In this document: one piece after another, positions 1 to 5,110 of the stretch
Position numbering within the stretch: the stretch's first letter is position 1
Layout: each line of letters opens with the position of its first letter
From: Conexibacter sp.
Lineage (GTDB): Bacteria; Actinomycetota; Thermoleophilia; Solirubrobacterales; Solirubrobacteraceae
Assembly (NCBI GenBank): GCA_025964055.1
Contig: JAOPZP010000088.1
Location: forward strand, 1 to 8,279
Reading direction: 5' to 3'
DNA: 8,279 bases
Program-made: the position numbers and the translations under genes
The notes under the pieces: model-generated
Told to the model about the DNA's origin: nothing
Database searches by the model: none
The model's input: only the letters and a program-made list of their open reading frames with translations

Positions 1-23
1 TGAATCTCGCTGTACGAGATTCA
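1..23. terminator. Perfect hairpin, probable terminator of a gene left of the window
   Basis: TGAATCTCG (1-9) and CGAGATTCA (15-23) are perfect reverse complements around a 5-base loop. No T-tract follows, but the downstream side reads GTCGTCC, the same as at the hairpin after the Crp-like gene near 4870. The left arm may continue beyond the window edge. A terminator is the simplest reading because the next gene starts only at 90. Which gene it serves cannot be seen. Confidence 0.6.
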
Positions 24-77
24 GTCGTCCCTCGACGTCGGAGGAGGCCGGCGGCGCGTGGGGTGACGTGCGGCGCG

Positions 78-83
78 TAGTCT
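78..83 (+). promoter_or_regulatory. Candidate -10 element TAGTCT for a leaderless transcript
   Basis: TAGTCT fits the actinobacterial -10 pattern TAnnnT. Its last base is 7 nt before the GTG at 90, so transcription would begin at or next to the start codon. No Shine-Dalgarno sequence lies just before this GTG, which agrees with a leaderless mRNA. No clear -35 is visible. The same spacing is seen upstream of 4113 and 6536. Confidence 0.4.
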
Positions 84-89
84 TCCCGC

Positions 90-371
90 GTGCCCGCCGT
101 CCTCGACCTGTGGCGCCGGGCGCAGCATGGATGGCCGGCGCGATATCCGGTGGTGCAGTTCCCGAACGCGCCGCTGCTCGTGGCGCTCGCGGCATCGCTG
201 GCCGGGCGGGTGCTCCACGGCGGCTCGCACGATGCGGCGCGGGTGGTGTCCTACGCGGGCCTGGCGGCCTGGGCGGGCCTCGAGCTGACGCAGGGCGTCA
301 ACGCGGTCCGGCGGCTGGCCGGCGCGGGGGTGCTGGCCTACGTGGCGGTGCGTCTGGTGCAGGCGGCGTGA
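90..371 (+). CDS. Small integral membrane protein of unknown function
   Basis: The protein has 93 residues and a GTG start. After a short N-terminal stretch rich in W, R and P (residues 1-26, including a RYPVVQFPNAP segment that looks conserved in character), three hydrophobic segments lie at about 27-43, 50-66 and 76-91, separated by short loops. The second and third are alanine- and valine-rich, so a three-helix inner-membrane protein is likely. No catalytic motif is visible. GTG at 90 is chosen because a -10-like TAGTCT ends 7 nt upstream and because the overlapping frame starting at 68 has arginine/glycine-rich composition typical of a shadow. It stands alone: the next genes are on the opposite strand and converge on it. 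I do not recognise a named family. The reading frame is fairly secure, the function unknown. Confidence 0.7.
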   Translation: MPAVLDLWRRAQHGWPARYPVVQFPNAPLLVALAASLAGRVLHGGSHDAARVVSYAGLAAWAGLELTQGVNAVRRLAGAGVLAYVAVRLVQAA

Positions 372-458
372 TCGGCCTTCGCGGTTGCGATCCTCGCGGC
401 GCAGGTGAGGTGAAATCGGAGACCCAGAGTGGTGGTCGGGCCCCCGGGGCGCGCGGGC

Positions 459-572
459 TTACCGCGGCGCTGTCGCCCTGGATGCGTGGCTACGCATCCC
501 GAAGAGGCGGTACAGCTCGTCGCCGATGCGTCGGTCCCGAGCGAAGATGAGGTTGCGGTCGATGCGATTCAT
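459..572 (-). CDS. Doubtful 37-residue ORF, possible gene remnant
   Basis: An ATG at 572 opens a 37-codon frame ending in TAA at 461-459. The first 25 residues (MNRIDRNLIFARDRRIGDEL and onward to YRLFG) look protein-like, with alternating charged and hydrophobic residues suggesting an amphipathic helix. The last 12 are R/S/A-rich and coincide with a perfect DNA hairpin at 480-499. No good ribosome binding site precedes the ATG; a CCGGGAATCCCGG palindrome lies at 574-586 instead. It sits about 56 nt downstream of the PASTA gene on the same strand. It may be a real micro-protein, the leftover end of a degraded gene, or chance. I do not assign a function. Confidence 0.2.
   Translation of the reverse strand: MNRIDRNLIFARDRRIGDELYRLFGMRSHASRATAPR
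480..499 (-). terminator. Perfect 8-bp hairpin with tetraloop, candidate terminator
   Basis: GGATGCGT (480-487) and ACGCATCC (492-499) are perfect reverse complements with a GGCT loop. Read on the minus strand, it lies about 130 nt beyond the PASTA gene stop, in the convergent gap facing the 90-371 gene. No T-tract flanks it on either strand. It may terminate the minus-strand cluster, but it also overlaps the doubtful 37-residue ORF. Confidence 0.35.
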
Positions 573-627
573 CCCGGGAATCCCGGAGTGCTCGCGTTCA
601 GGCGCTGAAGTTGCTCAGGTTCGACCG

Positions 628-1290
628 TTAGGGATTGCGACCGTCTTGGCACGGACTGTTGGAGCCGGTGTTGTAGGCGTCGAGGACGCCAATGGCGTAG
701 TCGAATCCACCGGGCAGGGGCGCTACACCCTGAAGAGCGACCGTGGAGCTCGCAGGGACCTTCTCGCCGGGCCGCGGACATTGCGCGGTAATGCGGACAA
801 GCGCTTCCGGAGAGAACCGAACCGGGCGTCTCGCTATGCCGATACTGTCGCTCAGGCACCTGACGGCGTATCTCAGGCCCAGCGCGGTGATGCGTTTCTC
901 AGCCTGGAAGAGCCCGAGATCGGAGACGTCCGGAACGGTCACCGTCCCGGTCGGGACCTTCTTCGAGAAGGGCCCGCTGCACGCCTGCGTTAGGGCGTCG
1001 GGTGTCGTTGCGAGACAGACACCATGACCGAACCGCTGCAAGACGTAGTTCCGATTCGGTCGCGTGGGGTTGGCCAGCCCCACGGTGAGACACGATCGGT
1101 TGCGCTCGGTTCCAACGAGGAAGATCCCTTGCGCGGCAAGGTTCTGGCGCTGACCGACGATCTGCTTCTCCAGGTGTCGAAGACTTGCAGCCGTCGGGCC
1201 TGGCGCTGTGCCGGCGCTGACGGCCCAGCTGGCAGAAGCCAGGCCGAGTGCGAGGGCAGCACCAGCGCTGACGAGAGAACCTCTAGTCAT
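628..1290 (-). CDS. Secreted PASTA-domain protein
   Basis: The protein has 220 residues with an export signal: MTRGS, then a hydrophobic stretch at about 6-26 ending near SWAVSAG. After a linker, residues 36-105 form a cysteine-containing region of unknown type (C67, C92, C104). Residues about 117-187 match the PASTA pattern: a VTVPDVSDLGLFQAEKRI start, a central GLRY, and a closing CPRPGEKVPASSTVAL, with C145 and C171 likely paired. PASTA domains usually occur on penicillin-binding proteins or Ser/Thr kinases, where they sense muropeptides or peptidoglycan. Here the domain is single and attached to neither, so cell-wall binding is only an inference. The ATG at 1290 has no clear ribosome binding site and overlaps a doubtful upstream ORF. 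Codon use is less GC-rich than in the genes to the right. Confidence 0.8.
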   Translation of the reverse strand: MTRGSLVSAGAALALGLASASWAVSAGTAPGPTAASLRHLEKQIVGQRQNLAAQGIFLVGTERNRSCLTVGLANPTRPNRNYVLQRFGHGVCLATTPDALTQACSGPFSKKVPTGTVTVPDVSDLGLFQAEKRITALGLRYAVRCLSDSIGIARRPVRFSPEALVRITAQCPRPGEKVPASSTVALQGVAPLPGGFDYAIGVLDAYNTGSNSPCQDGRNP

Positions 1291-1429
1291 TGATCGAATG
1301 TCGCAGGTTGCGTGCGGCCACGGAGTGCATCAAGGCGATGACGTCGTGAAGAGTCGACGTTGAGTCCGTCTTGCGCGAGCGCAGCGACAAGAAGGACCGA
1401 AGACGTCGTGCGGAGTAGGAGCGGTCCAC
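1283..1429 (-). CDS. Doubtful 48-residue ORF upstream of the PASTA gene
   Basis: GTG at 1429 opens a 48-codon frame that ends in TAG at 1285-1283, overlapping the PASTA start by 8 nt. The C-terminal half (TLHDVIALMHSVAARNLRHS, then IND) reads like a natural amphipathic helix. By hand count about 74% of its codons end in G or C, more than in the competing frame starting at ATG 1449. The N-terminal half is R/S-rich and a stop lies just upstream, so this could be the tail of a decayed gene rather than an intact one. It fills part of the 224-nt gap between the PASTA and propeller genes. No family is recognised. Confidence 0.25.
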   Translation of the reverse strand: MDRSYSARRLRSFLSLRSRKTDSTSTLHDVIALMHSVAARNLRHSIND

Positions 1430-1514
1430 GCGGCACTCGGGAGTTCATGTGCTCGGCGCGACAGGCCGAGAAGGAGAACCCAGCGGCGACGAGACGGCGG
1501 AAGGCCTCGTTGCC

Positions 1515-2537
1515 TTACGGTCCCGCTGACGGGACCGGCAGCGAGACGATTTGCGTCGGCCCAGTCTCAGTGCCGCGAGCAACGATGAGGTTCGGTCCGT
1601 CGAGTGCCGCCCCCACCGTGTAGGCCGGCAGCGGGATGTCGTGCCCGGCGATCGACGACTTGAGGGCTGTGGCGTGCAGTGGCTGGGGCGCAACCCAGCG
1701 GATTGCATCGGCGTCGAAGAATGGGCCGAATACTCCCAGGCCCTGGCACTCGCTCGCCAGCCGCTTACGACGGGTGCTGCTCTGGCGCCAGATCTGGGCG
1801 GCCTGCGCCTCTCCTGATGAGTCGCCCTCGCCTTGTGGGCAGGTCTCCAGGTTGGACCAGCCGTAGGTCATCGTCGTCCTCCGCAGGTCGAGGGACGTGG
1901 GCGATGGGCCGTCGGACACCTTGCCGGCGAAGCGGTCGAGCTTGCGGCCGTCGCCGCCGCGGTAGCGGCGCGTGTGCTGCTTGCCGCTGAGGTCGGCGAG
2001 ATAGAGCCGGGCGGTCGTGCTGCGCGGCCCGTGGCGTGGCTCCCCGACCGCGAAGTACGCCAGGTGGCTGCCCCAGATGCTTGGCGTGACCTCGGAGCGC
2101 ACCTTCGATCGGGCCGCCGCGAGCGTGCGGTCGGTGCCATCGGCGAACCGGAACCGACGGATGTCACATCCCCTCGCGAACCCCAACTCAGGCAATTCGT
2201 TGAAGAACAGGCCGCCCGTCTGATCGACGCGACAGCGGGAGTAGACCACGACAGGCCGGCCGGTCGCGTCGGGGCCGACGTCGGCGTCGAACGGCGAATG
2301 GCGCGGAGGCACTGGGACATCGCTGACTTGCCCGTCGCGATACGCCCTCAGCTGGTAGGTCTTCGATGCCGCATCAAAAGCGCTCCAGACTGCCACACCG
2401 CCGTAGGCCGAAACCGGCGTGCTGGCGTTGACGGTGTCGAGGACGACCTCGCCGGCTCGGGTCTGGCCACTGGCCGGAGCCGCGACGATCATCACGGCCG
2501 TCGACGCAAAACCGATTGCCCACCGGCGAGCACTCAC
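1515..2537 (-). CDS. Secreted propeller-like protein, function unknown
   Basis: The protein has 340 residues. A signal peptide covers about 1-24 (hydrophobic core FASTAVMIVAAPASG, cleavage near ASG-Q). The mature part has repeated units in which a hydrophobic strand is followed by a short polar turn: AYGGVAVWSAFD near 44, GRPVVVYSRC near 93, IWGSHLAYFAV near 154, TTMTYGWSN near 221, DADAIRWVA near 275, and DGPNLIVARG near 313. This spacing of about 40-60 residues suggests beta-propeller blades of the TolB/YncE type. Four cysteines (C102, C124, C233, C264) could form two disulfides, in keeping with export. No catalytic motif is visible. The GTG at 2537 is chosen because it starts the signal peptide and overlaps the upstream stop as GTGA, implying translational coupling to the broken hydrolase gene. 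Confidence 0.75.
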   Translation of the reverse strand: MSARRWAIGFASTAVMIVAAPASGQTRAGEVVLDTVNASTPVSAYGGVAVWSAFDAASKTYQLRAYRDGQVSDVPVPPRHSPFDADVGPDATGRPVVVYSRCRVDQTGGLFFNELPELGFARGCDIRRFRFADGTDRTLAAARSKVRSEVTPSIWGSHLAYFAVGEPRHGPRSTTARLYLADLSGKQHTRRYRGGDGRKLDRFAGKVSDGPSPTSLDLRRTTMTYGWSNLETCPQGEGDSSGEAQAAQIWRQSSTRRKRLASECQGLGVFGPFFDADAIRWVAPQPLHATALKSSIAGHDIPLPAYTVGAALDGPNLIVARGTETGPTQIVSLPVPSAGP

Positions 2538-3009
2538 GGAACGTTTCCAGGGTTGGTCTTGGCGAGGTAGTCGTCGTACATCGGCCGAGGGTACGGCGCG
2601 GCGTGCGTCGCGTCGGCGTAGTGCAGCAGACCCGAGTCGAACGCCGCTGGGTTTCCGTTGTGCCCAGGTTCGTCGCCGACAAGCGCGTAGTAATACAGAC
2701 GGGTAATCCGGGTGCTGAGGTCGACGACGTCGTTGATCAGGCGCTGCGTGCCTGCCTGGGCCTGGGCCTCGGTCCGGTTGCGGAACGCCTTGGAGTTGAC
2801 GATTCCTCCGGCCTCGGTGATCCAGCGGCGACCTCGTCGCCCAGCCGCGTCACGTCGCCCGTCGGCTTCGACGCGGGGCGCAACGAAGCCGCCGGCGCGG
2901 CGGACGTCTTCGCGTTCGACGGCGTCCCCATCGTCAACGCCACCAACAACGCAGCGACACACCCGACCGCCGAGACCAGCAGCACGTACCGCGACCGCAA
3001 AGCGCCCAC
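2534..3009 (-). pseudogene. Broken glycoside-hydrolase-like gene (internal deletion with frame change)
   Basis: Two coding pieces lie in different frames. From a GTG at 3009 (AGGT 11 nt upstream) one frame encodes a signal anchor (ALRSRYVLLVSAVGCVAAL and onward) and a Pro/Ala/Ser linker ending near GDEVAA at about 2830. From 2824 another frame encodes 96 residues beginning WITEAGGIVNS, then RITRLYYYAL and FDSGLL, ending NPGNVP at 2537. The second piece resembles the end of a clan GH-A glycoside hydrolase barrel: a Glu after a tryptophan-led strand (the nucleophile position on strand 7), then an aromatic strand 8 and a WDSGL-like loop. Together the pieces make about 157 residues, whereas such enzymes usually need 300 or more. 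Strands 1-6 with the acid/base Glu would therefore be missing. The join falls at a GGCGAC/GTCGCC inverted repeat (2827-2841). Family assignment is by motif only; a simple frameshift in an unknown short protein is the alternative. Confidence 0.6.
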
Positions 3010-3182
3010 AACCCACCCCCACCTAGAAATCCCCCCGGGCACCCATCGACCGGTCGTCCGCCTCCCGGACGAGCCGCACCCAACCACTAACGACTGCTCA
3101 CTGTCGAGGCGTCTAATACGCTGAATCGCCCATCGGTCCGGCGACGAACGTCCCTCGTCACAGGCCAGCGACCGCCGACCCT

Positions 3183-3212
3183 GCGCGGGGCGGTACCAGG
3201 CCTGGCCCGCGC
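3183..3212 (-). terminator. GC-rich hairpin after the 95-residue gene
   Basis: GCGCGGG (3183-3189) pairs with CCCGCGC (3206-3212), and CGG/CTG pairs can partly extend the stem inside. On the minus strand it begins immediately after the stop at 3215-3213. No T-tract follows. Position and a 7-bp all-GC stem support a terminator for the membrane-peptide/STAS set. Confidence 0.4.
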
Positions 3213-3500
3213 CTACCGCGAGCCGATGAACAGCGCGACGGCCTGCTCGACCAGCGCCCGCGGCAGCGGACCGAGTCGGATCGTCCAACCGCCGTCGAGC
3301 TCCTGGCGGAACGAGCACGTCACGCCGCGCTGGCGCAGCACGGCCTCGTGGGCCTCGGCGTGCTGGTAGCCCGTGACGCCGGTGAACGTCGCGTCGATCC
3401 CGAACGTCCCGTCCTCGATCGGCCAGATCGCGACCCGGTCGGGCAGCGGGCCGATCGGCGGCTGCTGCGGATCTTCAGAGAGCTCGAGGGCGCCGGACAT
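3213..3500 (-). CDS. Hypothetical 95-residue cytoplasmic protein downstream of STAS
   Basis: The frame is GC-rich at third positions and gives a soluble protein without signal peptide or membrane segment. Residues 1-22 are acidic and proline-rich (SGALELSEDPQQPPIGPLPD), probably disordered. Residues 23-95 alternate strands and helices: RVAIWPI, FGIDATFTG, a helix HAEAHEAVLRQRG, a strand TCSFRQEL, GGWTIRLGPLP, and a final helix ALVEQAVALFIG. This strand-helix-strand-strand-helix order fits a small alpha/beta fold. I recognise no family. ATG at 3500 is preferred to the in-frame TTG at 3518; neither has a strong ribosome binding site. It lies 53 nt after the STAS gene on the same strand, so co-transcription is likely, and a regulatory role together with STAS is only a guess. 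Confidence 0.6.
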   Translation of the reverse strand: MSGALELSEDPQQPPIGPLPDRVAIWPIEDGTFGIDATFTGVTGYQHAEAHEAVLRQRGVTCSFRQELDGGWTIRLGPLPRALVEQAVALFIGSR

Positions 3501-3553
3501 CGCCGTTGATCTCGGCAATCCGAGCAGGGATCTTGAGCGGTGATGTCACATGC

Positions 3554-3853
3554 TCACGGATAGCCCACGAACGGCAGCCGGCCGGAGAGTCCCGCCGCCT
3601 CCACGACCTCCATGACGTGGGGTGGTCCCGGCAGGATCTTGAGGCCGATCCCGCAGCGCTCGGCGAACCGGGTGGCCTCCATGAGGGCCCGCAGCCCGGA
3701 CGAGTCGATGAACGTCACGTCGTCGAGGTGCACGACGAGGGCGTCGACTCCTCGGGCCATCGCGTCGCCGAGCTCCCGGTCGACGCCGATGGCGCCGACC
3801 AGGTCGAGCTCGCCACGCAGCGCCACGTGCGCGACGCCGCCGCTCACGGTCAC
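3554..3853 (-). CDS. STAS-domain anti-sigma-factor antagonist
   Basis: The 99-residue protein is essentially one STAS domain, the size of SpoIIAA/RsbV-type antagonists. It starts with VTVSGGVAHVALRGELDLVG (strand-turn-strand with the typical GELD), continues with a helix and VDALVVHLDDVTFIDSSGLR. Residues 50-54, DSSGL, form the loop that carries the serine phosphorylated by the partner anti-sigma kinase (S51 or S52). The end, ERCGIGLKILPGPPHVMEVV followed by EAAGL, is the usual final strand and helix. Known members bind an anti-sigma factor when unphosphorylated and so release a sigma factor. No kinase, phosphatase or sigma gene is visible here, so the partner is encoded elsewhere. GTG at 3853 is chosen because it overlaps the upstream stop as GTGA and begins exactly at strand 1; the longer frame to 3985 adds only a His/Arg-rich shadow of the upstream gene. 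Confidence 0.9.
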   Translation of the reverse strand: MTVSGGVAHVALRGELDLVGAIGVDRELGDAMARGVDALVVHLDDVTFIDSSGLRALMEATRFAERCGIGLKILPGPPHVMEVVEAAGLSGRLPFVGYP

Positions 3854-3990
3854 AGCGTCGTGCGCCCGCCGCGGCCCGCGAAGAACGCCAGCAGCGCGAG
3901 GATCGCGATGGCGAACAGGATCGGGTGGATGATCGTGCCGCCGGCGATGGCGATGATGAGCAGGACGATGCCGATGATGAGCCACAACAC
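3850..3990 (-). CDS. Tiny hydrophobic membrane peptide (46 residues)
   Basis: GTG at 3990 follows a perfect AGGAGG (4001-3996) with a 5-nt spacer, the strongest ribosome binding site in the window. The product begins LWLIIGIVLLIIAIAGGTII and continues HPILFAIAILALLAFFAGR, ending GGRTTL. Two hydrophobic segments (about 2-21 and 23-38) are joined by a short turn with H22-P23, with a basic C-terminus. The pattern resembles the small lmo0937-type membrane proteins found in many Gram-positive bacteria, but that is similarity by eye. The TGA stop overlaps the STAS start as GTGA, so the two are probably translated together. The peptide could anchor or sense for the STAS system, which is inference. 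It is easily missed because it is below usual length cut-offs. Confidence 0.75.
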   Translation of the reverse strand: MLWLIIGIVLLIIAIAGGTIIHPILFAIAILALLAFFAGRGGRTTL

Positions 3991-3995
3991 GAGGG

Positions 3996-4001
3996 CCTCC
4001 T
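3996..4001 (-). promoter_or_regulatory. Strong ribosome binding site AGGAGG
   Basis: The minus strand reads AGGAGG at 4001-3996, 5 nt before the GTG at 3990. It fixes the start of the membrane peptide. Most other genes here lack such a site. Confidence 0.8.
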
Positions 4002-4026
4002 GGGGGTTGGGGTCGGGTCGGCAGCG

Positions 4027-4032
4027 AAGCTA
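4027..4032 (-). promoter_or_regulatory. Candidate -10 element TAGCTT for the membrane-peptide/STAS set
   Basis: TAGCTT on the minus strand (4032-4027) fits TAnnnT and would give a leader of about 30 nt carrying the AGGAGG site. The -35 region is not convincing. Confidence 0.3.
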
Positions 4033-4062
4033 GAGCCGCCCGCCGGCGGCGCCGAGCGCACG

Positions 4063-4092
4063 CGTCGGAGCTTCGACGTCAGCACTCCGACG
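4063..4092. promoter_or_regulatory. Inverted repeat, candidate operator between divergent genes
   Basis: CGTCGGAG (4063-4070) and CTCCGACG (4085-4092) are perfect 8-base inverted arms 14 nt apart. They lie in the 122-nt region between the membrane peptide (-) and the Crp-like gene (+). If the Crp-like mRNA starts at about 4113, the repeat centre is near -35, where a regulator would repress or activate. CGACGTC also occurs twice in the same direction (4074-4080 and 4088-4094). Autoregulation by the Crp-like protein is the natural hypothesis, but the arms do not match the classical TGTGA-N6-TCACA site. Confidence 0.4.
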
Positions 4093-4100
4093 TCGGCGGG

Positions 4101-4106
4101 TAGACC
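4101..4106 (+). promoter_or_regulatory. Candidate -10 element TAGACC, leaderless geometry
   Basis: TAGACC ends 7 nt before the GTG at 4113. It matches TAnnnT except at the last base. No ribosome binding site separates it from the start, so a leaderless mRNA is plausible. Confidence 0.3.
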
Positions 4107-4112
4107 CGTCCT

Positions 4113-4838
4113 GTGCCCAACGATGTCGTCAGCCTGCTCGATGCCGATCCGGACTTCGGCGACGGGCTCGATCCGGCCACCTTCGAGCGCGCCCGGCTCG
4201 CGGCGCGCACGCGCGTCCAGCGCCTGAGCCCGGGCGAGTGGGATGCCGCCGCGGCCATGGAGCCCGAGATCCACCACCGCGGCTTCCTGATCTACGAGGG
4301 CCTGCTGACGCGCGAGGTCGAGGTCCTCGGCCGCCAGTGCGTCGAGCTGCTGGGCCCCGGCGACGTCATGCGACCGTGGCAGTGGGATCCCGAGGGCTCC
4401 CACGTCCAGGCCGAGGTCGGCTGGGAGGTCCTCGAGCCCGCGCGCCTGGCGGTCCTCGACCACGCGCTGGTCCAGCGCCTTGCGCCGTTCCCGCAGCTCG
4501 GCGTCGAGCTGTTCAGCCGCGGGATCCGGCGGGCCCACGCCCTGGCCATCGCGCTGGCGATCTCCCACCACCAGCGCGTCGACGACCGCCTGTGCCTCAC
4601 GCTCTGGCACCTGGCCGAGCGCTGGGGGCGGGTGACGCCCGACGGCGTCGTCGTCCCGCTGCCGCTGAGCCATCAGCGGCTGGCCGACCTCGTCGGCGCC
4701 CACCGCCCGTCGGTGACGACGGCGATGGGCGACCTCGTCCGCGAGGGCGCCGTGACCCGCCGCGACGACGGCGAATGGGTCCTCCTCGGCCAGCCGCCCG
4801 AGCGGCTGCGCCACCACCGGCTGGCGGCGCTGACCTGA
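4113..4838 (+). CDS. Crp/Fnr-family transcriptional regulator
   Basis: The protein has 241 residues, the usual length of Crp/Fnr regulators. Residues about 53-118 form a cupin-like sensor domain (GFLIYEGLLTREVEVLGRQC followed by VELLGPGDVMRPW). Residues 120-150 are a long helical linker. Residues about 180-225 are the winged helix: VPLPLSHQRLADLVGAHRPS, then VTTAMGDLVREGAV with recognition helix near 199-208, and the wing TRRDDGEWVLL. The sensor lacks the phosphate-binding cassette residues expected for cAMP, and there is no FNR cysteine cluster (only C76 and C161). The ligand is therefore unknown, or absent. GTG at 4113 is taken because a -10-like TAGACC ends 7 nt before it. The gene diverges from the membrane-peptide/STAS set and shares an inverted-repeat promoter region with it, so it may control that set and itself. 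Confidence 0.85.
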   Translation: MPNDVVSLLDADPDFGDGLDPATFERARLAARTRVQRLSPGEWDAAAAMEPEIHHRGFLIYEGLLTREVEVLGRQCVELLGPGDVMRPWQWDPEGSHVQAEVGWEVLEPARLAVLDHALVQRLAPFPQLGVELFSRGIRRAHALAIALAISHHQRVDDRLCLTLWHLAERWGRVTPDGVVVPLPLSHQRLADLVGAHRPSVTTAMGDLVREGAVTRRDDGEWVLLGQPPERLRHHRLAALT

Positions 4839-4843
4839 GCCTC

Positions 4844-4878
4844 GGCGACTGAGCCACGCGTGCGGTGGTTCAGTCGTC
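4844..4878 (+). terminator. Long hairpin after the Crp-like gene
   Basis: A stem of 14 pairs (two of them G-T) runs from 4844-4857 to 4865-4878 around a 7-base loop; the core arms are GACTGAGCCAC and GTGGTTCAGTC. It begins 5 nt after the TGA at 4836-4838. There is no true T-tract, only TCCTTCC. Position and stability make it the likely terminator. The right arm shares TTCAGTCGTCC with the hairpin at the window start. Confidence 0.7.
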
Positions 4879-5110
4879 CTTCCAAGCCGGCGGTGCGGTC
4901 GCCGGCGGCGTGCAGCGCGGGCGCAGCGGCGGCGCGTGTGTGCATTGCGGCGATGACGAGAGCGAGCGGGTGGTGGCTCGGGCGCTCTGGGTCGTCCGCG
5001 GCGGTGATCGGTGGGGTGGGCCTGTTGGGCGCGGTGGTGCCGCGGCGTTCGGGCCCACCGCCGGCGCCGGCGCCCTCCCCAACGCACGCTCTCGTCGGTG
5101 ATGGCCCGAC

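Noticed and set aside
1340..1410. GACGTCGTG occurring twice (1340-1348 and 1402-1410)
   Set aside because: A 9-base match in GC-rich DNA rich in GACGTC words is expected by chance, and no third copy or regular spacing is seen.
1833..2570. 245-codon plus-strand open frame
   Set aside because: Antisense to the propeller-like gene, which has a signal peptide and a GTGA-overlapping start.
3554..3985. 143-codon version of the STAS gene
   Set aside because: The added N-terminal 44 residues are His/Arg/Pro-rich and are the shadow of the membrane-peptide gene; the GTGA overlap supports the start at 3853.
4865..4883. GGTTCAGTCGTCC as a tRNA T-arm
   Set aside because: It lacks the GGTTCGA-type loop consensus and there is no cloverleaf around it. 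It is better explained as the closing arm of a hairpin.
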